From: DASWOJ01 sp964242415
Lineage (GTDB): Bacteria; Pseudomonadota; Alphaproteobacteria; Acetobacterales; Acetobacteraceae
Direction: 5' to 3'
Length of the DNA stretch: 64,000 nucleotides
Assembly (NCBI GenBank): GCA_964242415.1
Contig: CAXTAT010000001.1
Coordinates: 186,001 to 250,000, forward strand
Below the pieces are notes generated by a model. It was given only the letters and a program-made list of their open reading frames with translations, was not told where the DNA came from and did not search any database. Both the position numbers and the translations under genes were made by a program. Each line of letters starts with the position of its first letter. Positions within the stretch are counted from its first letter, which is position 1. Positions 1 to 8,103 of this stretch are shown here, one piece after another.

Positions 1-2504
1 TAACCGGTCTCACGCAGGGCGAAGGCGAGGTCGAACTCCTCATAGAACGCCGGGGCGTAGCGGTCGTCGAAGCCGCCCACCCCGTCCCACGCCGCCCGCC
101 GCACCAGCATGCAGGCGCCGACAACCACGTCCACCTCGCGCACCTGGTTATACTGCGGCAGCGCCGGGTCATCGCCCGCGCCGTACGGCTGGCCCCAGCC
201 GTTGGACAGGATGGCGCCCCCGGCCTCCTGCAGCGTGCCGTCCGGGTTCAGCAGCTTGGACCCAACCAGGCCCACCCGCGGGTCCGCATCGGCCAGCCGC
301 ACCAGCGGCGCCAGCCAGTCCGGCCGCACGGTGGTGTCGTTGTTCAGGAACAGCAAGTAGCGCCCGCGCGCCCCCCGCGCCGCCGCATTGCAGCTCCGCA
401 GGAAGCCGAGGTTCTCCGGGTTCTCGATCAGGTGCAGGCCGGTGCAGCGTCCCGCCAGCAGCGGGGCGATGCGGTCGCCCGGGTTGTCGTCGGCAACGAT
501 CACCTCATAGGGGACCGCATCGCCGCTGCACGCCATCACCGAGTACAGGCAGCGCATGGTGTCGGCCAGGTGGCCATACACCGGGATGATGATGCTGACG
601 TCCGGCCGGTCCTGCTCCGGGAACGCGATGGGCCGCTGCACCCCACCAGTCAGCGCGAACAGGGGGGAGGTGGGCAGGCTCCGCCCACTATCGAGCCAGT
701 GGGCCAGCGGGTCCGCGGCGCCCAGCCCGTGCTGCGCGCGATACCAGGCCGCATCGAACAGCGGACCCGGGTTCAGCCCGGCGCCCGCGCCGATGGTCCA
801 CCAGTGCAGCAGCGGCGTCATGCCGTCCCGCAGGGCCTCCGGGTGCTCGGACGCATAGGCTTGGGCGTCCATGCCGGGGTTTGGGTCGTGCCCGGCCGGG
901 GCGCCGATGCGCAGGTAGTGGGTCAGCGGGTCCAAGCCGGTGGCGGCCACCGCGTAACGCGCGCAGTACCAGTCCACGTCCAGGAAGGCGTTCGGGTCCA
1001 ATCCCTCCGCCGCCCCGGTCCGCAGCCAGTGCAGCAGCGGGTTCTCGCCGGACGCCGCCACGGCGGGGTTGCGGGCCAGGTAGCGGGCCGTGTCGAAGTA
1101 TGGGCTGGGCTGGGCGCCGGCCGCCGTGCCGACCCACGCGAAGTGCTCCGCCGGGTCGTGCCCGGCCGCCGCCAGCGCCGGATACTGCCGCAGGTAATAC
1201 GCCGCGTCGAACAGCGGAAAGGCGCGCAGGGCGACGACCTCCGCCTTGCGGCGCGCCACCATGCGGCGGTGCTCGGCCAGGCGGCCGCGCAGCACTAGCC
1301 CGGCCAGGGTCCTGGCCCGGCGCAGCGGCGGCAGCCCGCCCAGCCATCGCACCGGCCAGGTCAGCCGCCAGGACAGCGAGCGCAGCATGGCCGCCTGCAT
1401 CGCCTGCGCCTGCGTCAGCTCCGCCCGCAGCCCGGCGGCCTCGGCCTGCAGCCCGGCCAGCACCGCGTGCACCCGCTCCCAGTCCTCAGCACGCTGCGCC
1501 AGCAGGGTTTGCAGGTGGCCAGCGTGGGCGTCGCCTGCCGTGGTGCGGGCCTCAAGGGCCGCCTGGTAGGCCCAGCTCTCATGCAGCCGGTCCAGCGCCT
1601 CCTCATGCTCGTTCCCCAGGGCGTCCAGGTCCTCGCGCTGCCGGGCGGACAGCTCTTCCAGGTCCCTGGCCTTGGCGCGGAGCGGCTCGAATGCCGCGAC
1701 CTCTCCGGCCAGGCCGGCGTTGCTCGCCTCCGCCCGGCGCTGCGCCGCCAGGGCCTGGGTGGCCTCGAAGTGCTGCATCCAGCGTTCACCCAACTGACCG
1801 AAGCGGTCGCGGATCAGGGCGACGCCGGCCGGGTCCGCCGCGCACAGGTCGCGCAGGGCCGCCGGGATGTCGGCGCCCACCGCCAGCACGCCCAGGCCGT
1901 GGCTGTGCAGGAACTCGAAGCCCGGATGCTCGGCCCGCAGCTCCGCCCACAGCCGCCAGACGCCGAAGTCGGCCCGGCGCTCGTTGGTGTCGTGGAACAG
2001 CACCACCGCCCGCGGCGACAGCTTCGGCCGCCAGGACAGGAAGTCGTCGCGCACGGCCTCATAGGTGTGGAAGCCGTCGATGTGCAACAGGTCGATGGAC
2101 CCGTCGGCGAAGTGCGGCAGCGCCTGGTCGAACCGGCAGCGCATCAGCTCGGAAAAGGCGCCATACAGCGGGTCGTGGAAACGGCGAAGGTCCTCGTAAA
2201 CCCCATCGCCGTATTCGCCCGCGTGCTCGTCGCCCTGCCAGGTGTCCACGGCGTAGCAGCTCGTGTCCAGGCCCAGGCGGGCGACGGCGCCGCAGAACGC
2301 AGCATAGGAGACGCCGTTATGCGTGCCCAGCTCGACCAGCCGGCGCGGGCGGATGGCGGCCACCAGCCACTGCGCGAACGGCACATGGCCATACCAGGCG
2401 CTGGGAACGCCGGTGCGGGCCAGGCGCAGGAACACGGCGTCCAACACCGGGTCGCATAGGCGCGCAAGGGCGGCCTCCGGAGCAGGGGTCAAGCTATGAT
2501 CCAC
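1..2504 (-). CDS. Methyltransferase-glycosyltransferase fusion (C-terminus cut by window edge)
   Basis: 834 codons are visible and the frame is open to the window edge, so the C-terminus is missing. The N-terminal ~200 residues look like a class I SAM methyltransferase of the Methyltransf_24 type (motif LVELGTHNG at ~56-64, later LLHIDGFHTYEAV). An Ala/Glu/Gln-rich coiled coil follows, ending in SLSWRLTWPVRW. Then come five ~36-residue repeats of the form PLFDxxxYxxxxP...dPLxHWLxxGxxxGxxP (~428-605). A family 2 glycosyltransferase starts at about residue 634 (VSIIIPVYG, FLNNDTTVRPDW, GACMLVRRAAWDGVGGFD). The start is GTG, chosen for the GGGAGG ribosome-binding site seven bases upstream. The likely role is polysaccharide or surface glycan synthesis with sugar methylation; the substrate cannot be told from sequence. 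Confidence 0.85.
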   Translation of the reverse strand, partial: MDHSLTPAPEAALARLCDPVLDAVFLRLARTGVPSAWYGHVPFAQWLVAAIRPRRLVELGTHNGVSYAAFCGAVARLGLDTSCYAVDTWQGDEHAGEYGDGVYEDLRRFHDPLYGAFSELMRCRFDQALPHFADGSIDLLHIDGFHTYEAVRDDFLSWRPKLSPRAVVLFHDTNERRADFGVWRLWAELRAEHPGFEFLHSHGLGVLAVGADIPAALRDLCAADPAGVALIRDRFGQLGERWMQHFEATQALAAQRRAEASNAGLAGEVAAFEPLRAKARDLEELSARQREDLDALGNEHEEALDRLHESWAYQAALEARTTAGDAHAGHLQTLLAQRAEDWERVHAVLAGLQAEAAGLRAELTQAQAMQAAMLRSLSWRLTWPVRWLGGLPPLRRARTLAGLVLRGRLAEHRRMVARRKAEVVALRAFPLFDAAYYLRQYPALAAAGHDPAEHFAWVGTAAGAQPSPYFDTARYLARNPAVAASGENPLLHWLRTGAAEGLDPNAFLDVDWYCARYAVAATGLDPLTHYLRIGAPAGHDPNPGMDAQAYASEHPEALRDGMTPLLHWWTIGAGAGLNPGPLFDAAWYRAQHGLGAADPLAHWLDSGRSLPTSPLFALTGGVQRPIAFPEQDRPDVSIIIPVYGHLADTMRCLYSVMACSGDAVPYEVIVADDNPGDRIAPLLAGRCTGLHLIENPENLGFLRSCNAAARGARGRYLLFLNNDTTVRPDWLAPLVRLADADPRVGLVGSKLLNPDGTLQEAGGAILSNGWGQPYGAGDDPALPQYNQVREVDVVVGACMLVRRAAWDGVGGFDDRYAPAFYEEFDLAFALRETG

Positions 2505-2536
2505 GGCCACCTCCCTCCCGACCCGCGGCGCTGCCT

Positions 2537-2689
2537 GCTCCCTCTCCCCCTTCGGGAGAGGGCCGGGGTGAGGGAGGCCGGGAGGGCCAAGCCTGCCCGA
2601 TGCAGGACGGAGACTCGCTCCCAACCTGGCGGGGTTCGGTTCTTGCGGCTTCCCTCACCCCGGCCCCCTCCCGGAGGGAGAGGGAGCAG
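2537..2689. repeat. REPIN-like paired-palindrome element, copy 1
   Basis: Two GC-rich imperfect palindromic arms (gctccctctcc...gggagagggccggggtgaggg and its inverse) flank a ~70-base variable core. The whole unit could fold into one long hairpin. It separates the two glycosyltransferase genes. Nine further copies occur in the window. The translated arms give low-complexity peptides (LTPALSRRERE-like) that are not genes. Confidence 0.85.
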
Positions 2690-2702
2690 CAACGGGGGCT
2701 GG

Positions 2703-4760
2703 TCATCCCGCTTGCCCCCCTGTTGCCGGCTGAACCTGCCAGGGACGCACATGCCGCGGCGGCGCGAGCACCAGCGCATGGTCGGTGGCCGCCAGGTTCG
2801 GGTTCAAATACGGGTCCTCATCCGCCGCCACGCCCCAGGTCGCGCGATAACGCGCGGCATCGGCCCTGAAGCCCGCCACGCGCGCCGGGTCGGCCGCGTC
2901 CAGGCCGCGGGTCTCGCCCTCCAGGTGCAGCACCACGGCGTCCGGCGTCCACAGCACGCGCAGCCCGGCGGCGCGCACGCGCTGGCACAGGTCCACGTCG
3001 TTCCAGGTCACCGGCAGGCCCTCGTCCATGCCGCCCACCGCGTCCCAGACCTCGCGACGCAGGGCCATGCAGGCGCCGGTCACGGCCGACAGGTCGCGGG
3101 TGCACGCCAACTGCCCCTCGTAACCCGGCGCATCCAGCGGAGCGCCACGCAGGACATGCGTCGCCTGTCCCCCGGGGCCGAGCACCATGCCACCATGCTG
3201 CAGCGTGCCATCCCGGTACAGCAGACGCGCACCGACCAGGCCGACATCGGGCCGCATGGCGTGCCGCACCAGGGCGCGCAGCCAGCCGCTGTCCGGCATC
3301 TCGGTGTCGTTGTTGAGTAGCACCAGCACCGCGTTGCGCGCCGTCTGCACGGCGGCGTTGTTCAGCGCGGAGAAGTTGAACGGCCCAGGACGCCGCAGCA
3401 CGCGGACGCGCGGGTCGCCCGCGATCCTCTCCAGGAGGGCCAGGGCGTCAGGGTCGGTGCTGCCGTTGTCCACGACCAGCAGCTCAAGGGCCGGATAGTC
3501 CGTACCGTGCAGCACGCCAGCCGTGCTGGCGGCGAGCAGGTCGGGCCGGTCCCGGGTCAGCATGATGACCGTGACGCCCGGCAACGGGTCCGGCAGAGCG
3601 GGGCCAGGGGATGCGGAGCCAATCGACAAGGCGCCGGGCGGTGCAGCAGGGGAGGGTGGGGCGGCAGCGCGATGGCACAGCACCGCGGGCACATGCGCCA
3701 CCGCCGGCGCGCCGGCCGCCGCGGCGGCGCGCAGGGCAAGGTCGTGCTCCGGGTCAGGTCCGGCGCGCAGGCCGCCCAGTTGCATCAGCAGGGCACGGTC
3801 GTACAGCGCGAGTTGACCGACCGTGATGCCGCTGCGGTGCGCGTCGGCGCTGTAGTCCGGCTTGAACCGCGGCGCGCAGCGCTGGCCAGCGAGGTCGGCC
3901 TGGTCCTCGTCGGTGAACAGCATCCGGATGCCGGGCCGTGCGATCCAAGCCTGGACGGCCTCGTACAGCCCGGTGGGCGGCAGCATGTCCCCGGGTGCAA
4001 TCAGGCCGACGACGGCGCCGGAACAGGCAGCCAGGGCAGCGTTCAGCGCGTCGGTCGCACCGCCGCCGCGTCCATCCGGCATCAGGCGAAGCCGAGGCTC
4101 GGTCGCCGCCGCCGCCGCCAGGGCACGCTGCGGCCAGGCGGAATGCAGCCGGTTGGCCAGGCAGACCTCCCAATCCTGGTAAACCCCGGCCTGCAGGCTG
4201 GCGACGGTCCGCAGCGCCGCCTCCGCCTCGCTGTCCCCGGCGAGCATAGCCAGGCTGACGCGCGGGCCGGCCAGCGGCGGGAGACGGGCCAGCGCCTCCG
4301 GGGAGGGAGTGTCGTGCGCCGCAACCCAGAAGGCATAAGCGACGGGATCATCCGGCGGCACATCCGGGAACAGGCCGGGGAGCAAGGGGGACCGGGCGCG
4401 CACCGGCGCCGCCTCGGCGATGGCGGCCACGGCTTCCGCCCTCGAAAGCCCGGCCATCGCGGCGGCCAGGCTCGATGCAGCGGGATCATCTGCCCTGAAG
4501 GCGTGAACCGCAATCCGTGCAGCCGTTGCAGGGGTGGCAAAGTCGTCCGGCGACCCGGGGCCATGCGCGTTGCGGAACTCATCGGTCCCGGCCAGGACGC
4601 GCGACAGCTCCGGCGGCCTTGCGCCACGCCGCCAGGCGGCGACCAGTGCAGCCAGGCCTGAAGCATCGGGATCACGCCCCAGGGCGGCACGGTGAAGACG
4701 GAGCAGGGGACCGCCCACATCGCGGGCCTCGGCTGCGGAAGTGAACGGATTTGGGGTCAC
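2703..4760 (-). CDS. Family 2 glycosyltransferase with DUF4214-like N-terminus
   Basis: 685 residues. Residues ~20-70 (LHRAALGRDPDASGLAALV...LSRVLAGTDEF) resemble the DUF4214 repeat found in secreted and glycan-related proteins. A degenerate glycosyltransferase-like segment follows (VSLAMLAGDSEAEAAL, then MLFTDEDQADL and RFKPDYSAD). A complete GT2 catalytic domain lies at about 395-640, with VTVIMLTRDRPDLL, VVDNGSTDPDAL, LLNNDTEMPDSGWL and the acceptor-side GACMALRREVWDAVGGMDE and WNDVDLCQR. The start is GTG without a strong ribosome-binding site; an in-frame stop lies a short way upstream, so no much longer form is possible. It has the same orientation as the fusion gene downstream, separated by repeat copy 1. 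It probably works in the same surface-glycan pathway. Confidence 0.85.
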   Translation of the reverse strand: MTPNPFTSAAEARDVGGPLLRLHRAALGRDPDASGLAALVAAWRRGARPPELSRVLAGTDEFRNAHGPGSPDDFATPATAARIAVHAFRADDPAASSLAAAMAGLSRAEAVAAIAEAAPVRARSPLLPGLFPDVPPDDPVAYAFWVAAHDTPSPEALARLPPLAGPRVSLAMLAGDSEAEAALRTVASLQAGVYQDWEVCLANRLHSAWPQRALAAAAATEPRLRLMPDGRGGGATDALNAALAACSGAVVGLIAPGDMLPPTGLYEAVQAWIARPGIRMLFTDEDQADLAGQRCAPRFKPDYSADAHRSGITVGQLALYDRALLMQLGGLRAGPDPEHDLALRAAAAAGAPAVAHVPAVLCHRAAAPPSPAAPPGALSIGSASPGPALPDPLPGVTVIMLTRDRPDLLAASTAGVLHGTDYPALELLVVDNGSTDPDALALLERIAGDPRVRVLRRPGPFNFSALNNAAVQTARNAVLVLLNNDTEMPDSGWLRALVRHAMRPDVGLVGARLLYRDGTLQHGGMVLGPGGQATHVLRGAPLDAPGYEGQLACTRDLSAVTGACMALRREVWDAVGGMDEGLPVTWNDVDLCQRVRAAGLRVLWTPDAVVLHLEGETRGLDAADPARVAGFRADAARYRATWGVAADEDPYLNPNLAATDHALVLAPPRHVRPWQVQPATGGQAG

Positions 4761-4798
4761 GTCCGCTGTATGCAGAAGCAGACCGGATCAGGCAAGCC

Positions 4799-4818
4799 GC
4801 CGGCCCCGCAGGGCCGGC
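4799..4818 (-). terminator. GC hairpin after the glycine-rich small gene
   Basis: A perfect 8-bp stem (GCCGGCCC/GGGCCGGC) with a four-base loop lies 12 bases past the stop codon at 4831. There is no U-tract, so it is only a possible terminator. Confidence 0.4.
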
Positions 4819-4830
4819 GTCACGCTGGCG

Positions 4831-5061
4831 CTAGTTCTGGGAGGTGGATGCCGGCTGCGCCTGCTGCTTGCTGGCCGCCTTGTTGGCCTCGTGATGGCCG
4901 ACGGCGCAGCCCGCGGCGGCGCCGAGTACGCCATGGTGCCCGGCCACATGCCCGGCCACGCCACCAACTGCGGCGCCCTTGAGGCAGCCGGCGGCATCTG
5001 CCGGCGACGCGGCGGCCAGCAGGGCAATGCAAGACACGGCGGCGGCGAGAACGAGTTTCAT
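4831..5061 (-). CDS. Small secreted glycine-rich protein
   Basis: 76 residues. A clear signal peptide (MKLVLAAAVSCIALLAAASPADA) is followed by a short Gly/His/Ala-rich segment with two Cys (AAGCLKGAAVGGVAGHVAGHHGVLGAAAGCAVGHHEANKA), resembling a glycine-zipper module of small periplasmic or outer-membrane-associated proteins in alphaproteobacteria. GGAG lies seven bases upstream of the ATG. It starts 18 bases after the MFS gene on the same strand and may be cotranscribed with it. No function is known. Confidence 0.75.
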   Translation of the reverse strand: MKLVLAAAVSCIALLAAASPADAAGCLKGAAVGGVAGHVAGHHGVLGAAAGCAVGHHEANKAASKQQAQPASTSQN

Positions 5062-5079
5062 ATTAGACTCCGATCAAGT

Positions 5080-6252
5080 TTATGCATTTCGGAAACGCAC
5101 CGGAGCACCCCGGGTTTCCGGCATCGCCAAAATGGTTGCCATGGCCGCAGCCCCGGCCCCGGCCAGCACCAGCAGCGCCGCCCCGATGCCGAGCCGGTCC
5201 GCCACCAGCCCAGCCAACCAGGTGCTGACCGTCGCCCCCGCACCGACCGCCAGCCCCAGCAGCCCCATGCAGGCGCTGAACCGCCCCGTGCCCCGGGACA
5301 GGTCCGAGGCCACCAGCGGCAGCATGACCCCGAACACCGCGCTGCTGATGCCGTCCAGCGCCTGCACCGCCACGATCCAGGCCGGGTCCGCCCCGAGGGC
5401 CAGCAGCACCCCCCGCAACGGCAGCGCCGCGAAGCCCAGCAGCAGCACCGGCCGCCGTCCCCAGCCATCGGCCTTGCGCCCCACCCAGGGCGACACCAGC
5501 GCCACCACCGCCTGCGGCGCCACGATGCACGCCGCAATCACCAGGTTGGCGCGCGACCCGGCGCCGCGCGTGACCTCCCCCGCCACCAGCGGCAGCATGG
5601 CGGCGTTGGCCAGGTGGAACAGCGCCACGCAGGCCGCGAACACCAGCAGCGGCCGGCTCAACAGCGCCCGAGGGTTGCCACGCTTCGGCAGCTCCGGCTC
5701 GGCCGGGGCGCCGGACGGCAGCGCCACCAGGGTCAGCAGGCCCACCGCCATCAGCCCCGCCGTGGCCCAGAACACCGACCGGCTGGAGACCCAGGTGCCG
5801 ATGCCGCCCAGCACCAGCGCCGCCACGGCGCTGCCGACCGAGGCGAACCGGCTGTTGCGCCCGAGCCGCGCGCCCATGCCGGCCTGGCCCGCCAGTTGCA
5901 GGCTCATGGCGGCGATGCCGGGGCCGATCATGCAGCTTGCAAAGCCGTGCAGCACCTCGGCCACCATGACCGGCAGGCGGGCGGGGGTGGCGGCGAACAG
6001 CAGCGCGCTGACGGCCACCGCGGCGCCCCCGGCGGCGACGGCCAGGCGCTTGCTGCGCATGCGGTCCACCAGGGCGCCGGCCGGCACCTGGCTGAGCATG
6101 GCGGCAATGGTGCCGACGCTGAGCGCCTGGCCGATGTCGGCCTGGGTCCAGGCCCGGGACGTGAGGTACACCGCGATGAAGGCGCCGAACCCGGTCTGGC
6201 TGCTCGCGACCAGGGCATTCAGCGCGTCCAGGCCGCGGCCGCTGCCCGTCAC
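5080..6252 (-). CDS. MFS transporter
   Basis: 390 residues with about 12 hydrophobic segments and the MFS loop motif in the first half (GALVDRMRSKRLAV) and its pseudo-repeat in the second (PWVGRKADGWGRRPVLLLG). It is a major facilitator permease of the inner membrane; the substrate is unknown, and the lack of large loops suggests small-molecule efflux or uptake. The reading frame stays open further upstream, but that part overlaps the PRC-barrel gene and is Arg-rich shadow sequence. I place the start at the GTG at 6252 (VTGSGRGLDALNAL), which leaves 22 bases after the upstream gene and gives the usual family length. Confidence 0.8.
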   Translation of the reverse strand: MTGSGRGLDALNALVASSQTGFGAFIAVYLTSRAWTQADIGQALSVGTIAAMLSQVPAGALVDRMRSKRLAVAAGGAAVAVSALLFAATPARLPVMVAEVLHGFASCMIGPGIAAMSLQLAGQAGMGARLGRNSRFASVGSAVAALVLGGIGTWVSSRSVFWATAGLMAVGLLTLVALPSGAPAEPELPKRGNPRALLSRPLLVFAACVALFHLANAAMLPLVAGEVTRGAGSRANLVIAACIVAPQAVVALVSPWVGRKADGWGRRPVLLLGFAALPLRGVLLALGADPAWIVAVQALDGISSAVFGVMLPLVASDLSRGTGRFSACMGLLGLAVGAGATVSTWLAGLVADRLGIGAALLVLAGAGAAAMATILAMPETRGAPVRFRNA

Positions 6253-6274
6253 TGGCCCACTGTCCTGGCGACGG

Positions 6275-6706
6275 TCACTGTTTCGGCGGCGGCGGCGTCG
6301 GGGCAGGCGGCGGCGAGGCCACCAGCACGGGGCTGGTGCTGCTGGGCTTATACTCCGGGACGGCGGCGATCTGGTCGGCCGACAACTCAAGGATGATGGT
6401 GTGGTTGGCCGGAACGAAGTGCAGCGCCAGCCAGGCAATGGCGACCCGGCGCTGGCCGATGCCCAGGAAACCGCCGAAGTCCACCACCGCCGCGCGGACC
6501 TGGCCGAGACCATCGACCAGCACGTCGATGATCCGCCCCGCCGGATGTCCCGTCGGGTCCTGCACCTCGCGTCCCAGGATCGAGGTGGCCTCGTCCTTCT
6601 CCATCGGCACATTCGCAACGGTGGCCGGCTGCCCCAACGCCGGGACGGCCAGGGCGAGCGCCAGGGCGAGGGACGGGGCGAGCAGCGTTTGGGGCCGGAC
6701 CGGCAT
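6275..6706 (-). CDS. Secreted PRC-barrel domain protein
   Basis: 143 residues: a signal peptide (to about ALGQ, residue 26), then a PRC-barrel fold (ATSILGREVQDPTGHPAGRIIDVLVDGLGQVRAAVVDFGGFLGIGQRRVAI), and a Pro-rich tail ending PPPAPTPPPPKQ. PRC-barrel proteins of this exported type are common in alphaproteobacteria, and their role is poorly defined. It is first in a same-strand run with the MFS gene and the small glycine-rich gene, and is divergent from the enoyl-CoA hydratase with only 67 bases between. Confidence 0.8.
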   Translation of the reverse strand: MPVRPQTLLAPSLALALALAVPALGQPATVANVPMEKDEATSILGREVQDPTGHPAGRIIDVLVDGLGQVRAAVVDFGGFLGIGQRRVAIAWLALHFVPANHTIILELSADQIAAVPEYKPSSTSPVLVASPPPAPTPPPPKQ

Positions 6707-6773
6707 TCACCGACCCTGGGTGGGCAGGGCCGCCTGTGTCAACTATCCTGTGGCAGCGTGGGGAGACAGGCTG

Positions 6774-7568
6774 ATGGAATATGCGTCCGGGCGGATGCTG
6801 GCGGCGGTGCAGGACGGCGTCGGGCTGCTGACGTTCAACCAGCCGGAGAAGCGCAACGCCATGTCGGTGGAGATGTGGGACGGCCTGGCCGCCATCCTCG
6901 AAGGGTGGGGCGAGGACGACGCGGTGCGCGTGGTGGTCATGACCGGTGCCGGGGACAAGGCGTTCGTGTCCGGCGCCGACATAAGCCAGTTCGGCGAGCG
7001 GCGGGGCAGTGCCGAGGCGCAGCGCGAGTATGACGCCCAGGTCAGCGCCGGGCGGGCGCAACTGGCCGGTTTCGCCAAGCCGCTGATCGCCCGCATCCAG
7101 GGATTCTGCCTGGGCGGCGGCCTGGGCATCGCCATGCAGGCGGACATCCGCGTGGCCGCCGAGGGCAGCAGCTTCGGCATCCCCGCCGCCCGCCTGGGCA
7201 TCGTGTACGGCTTCGACATGACGCGCCGGCTGGTCTCCCTGGTCGGCCACGCGCAGGCCCGGCTGATGCTGCTCGGCGGGGAACGGATGGACGCCGAGGA
7301 GGCGCTGCGGATCGGCCTGGTGGACCGGGTGGTTCCGGCAGCCGGGCTGCATGCGGCCGTGGACGCCCTGGCGCGCGGCATCGCCGGCAACGCACCGTTG
7401 TCCGTGCGGGGCAACAAGCTGGTGGTGGACCAGGTGCTGCGCGACCCGGCCGACCGCGAGATGGCCGCGGTGGACGCCGCGGTCGCGGCCTGCTTCGACA
7501 GCGCCGACTACCGCGAGGGCCGCACGGCCTTCATGGAGAAGCGCCGCCCGGTGTTCCGCGGCGCCTGA
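6774..7568 (+). CDS. Enoyl-CoA hydratase/isomerase family protein
   Basis: 264 residues of crotonase fold. The oxyanion-hole segments are visible: KAFVSGADISQF in the first half and IQGFCLGGGLGIAMQADIRVA in the second. It probably acts on a short acyl-CoA in fatty- or amino-acid degradation; members of this family also include isomerases and decarboxylases, so the reaction is not fixed. The frame is open 146 codons upstream, but that part overlaps the divergent PRC-barrel gene. The ATG at 6774 follows GGGAGACAGG and gives the normal family length. Confidence 0.88.
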   Translation: MEYASGRMLAAVQDGVGLLTFNQPEKRNAMSVEMWDGLAAILEGWGEDDAVRVVVMTGAGDKAFVSGADISQFGERRGSAEAQREYDAQVSAGRAQLAGFAKPLIARIQGFCLGGGLGIAMQADIRVAAEGSSFGIPAARLGIVYGFDMTRRLVSLVGHAQARLMLLGGERMDAEEALRIGLVDRVVPAAGLHAAVDALARGIAGNAPLSVRGNKLVVDQVLRDPADREMAAVDAAVAACFDSADYREGRTAFMEKRRPVFRGA

Positions 7569-7638
7569 CCCGACTCGGTTGACCCGACTCGGGGCGCATC
7601 GCTACGCCGCACGGCTTGCCTGAACAGAGGGGGGCCGC

Positions 7639-7941
7639 ATGGCCGTCAAGACCGCCGAGACCCTGGACGACGACCCGCTGGACGAGCAGCAGGCCAAGGA
7701 GGCCCAGGTGGGTGGCGTCGCGGCCGACCGCCTGCGCAGCCTGATCGAGCGGATCGAGCGGCTGGAGGAGGAGCGCAAGGCGCTCGGGTCCGACATCAAG
7801 GACATCTTCGCCGAGGCGAAGTCGGCCGGGTTTGACGTGAAGGTGATCCGCCAGATCATCCGCATCCGCAAGCAGGAACCGGCGGACGTGGAGGAGCAGG
7901 AGAGCCTGCTGGACGTGTACCGGCGCGCATTGGGAATGTGA
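7639..7941 (+). CDS. gapR: GapR family DNA-binding protein (DUF2312)
   Basis: 100 residues, matching DUF2312: AADRLRSLIERIERLEEERKALGSDIKDIFAEAKSAGFDVKVIRQIIRIRKQ, largely helical, followed by an acidic tail and VYRRALGM. GapR is the alphaproteobacterial nucleoid protein that binds AT-rich, overtwisted DNA ahead of replication and transcription. GAGGGGGG lies just upstream of the ATG. It is 70 bases after the hydratase gene, with a repeat copy directly after the stop. Confidence 0.92.
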   Translation: MAVKTAETLDDDPLDEQQAKEAQVGGVAADRLRSLIERIERLEEERKALGSDIKDIFAEAKSAGFDVKVIRQIIRIRKQEPADVEEQESLLDVYRRALGM

Positions 7942-7944
7942 CCT

Positions 7945-8097
7945 CTTCTCCCTCTCCCTCCGGGAGAGGGCCGGGGTGAGGGAGGCGGCAAGGGCCCAAT
8001 TTGCCCGGCGTAGAGCGGAGCGTGCTCTAGCTCGGCACAGTTCGGCGCTTGCGGCTTCCCTCACCCCGACCCTCTCCCGAAGCGGGAGAGGGAGCAG
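7945..8097. repeat. REPIN-like element, copy 2
   Basis: Paired arms (tctccctctccctccgggag... and ...ctctcccgaagcgggagag) about 150 bases apart, between gapR and the convergent SGNH hydrolase gene. It may also serve both genes as a transcription end. Confidence 0.85.
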
Positions 8098-8103
8098 ATG
8101 GCG

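Noticed and set aside
881..2869. A 662-codon plus-strand frame
   Set aside because: Low-complexity Pro/Arg/Ala shadow of the glycosyltransferase genes on the other strand; no domain or ribosome-binding site.
4979..7033. A 684-codon plus-strand frame over the MFS and PRC-barrel genes
   Set aside because: Antisense shadow; it runs into the enoyl-CoA hydratase in a different frame and shows no protein-like pattern.
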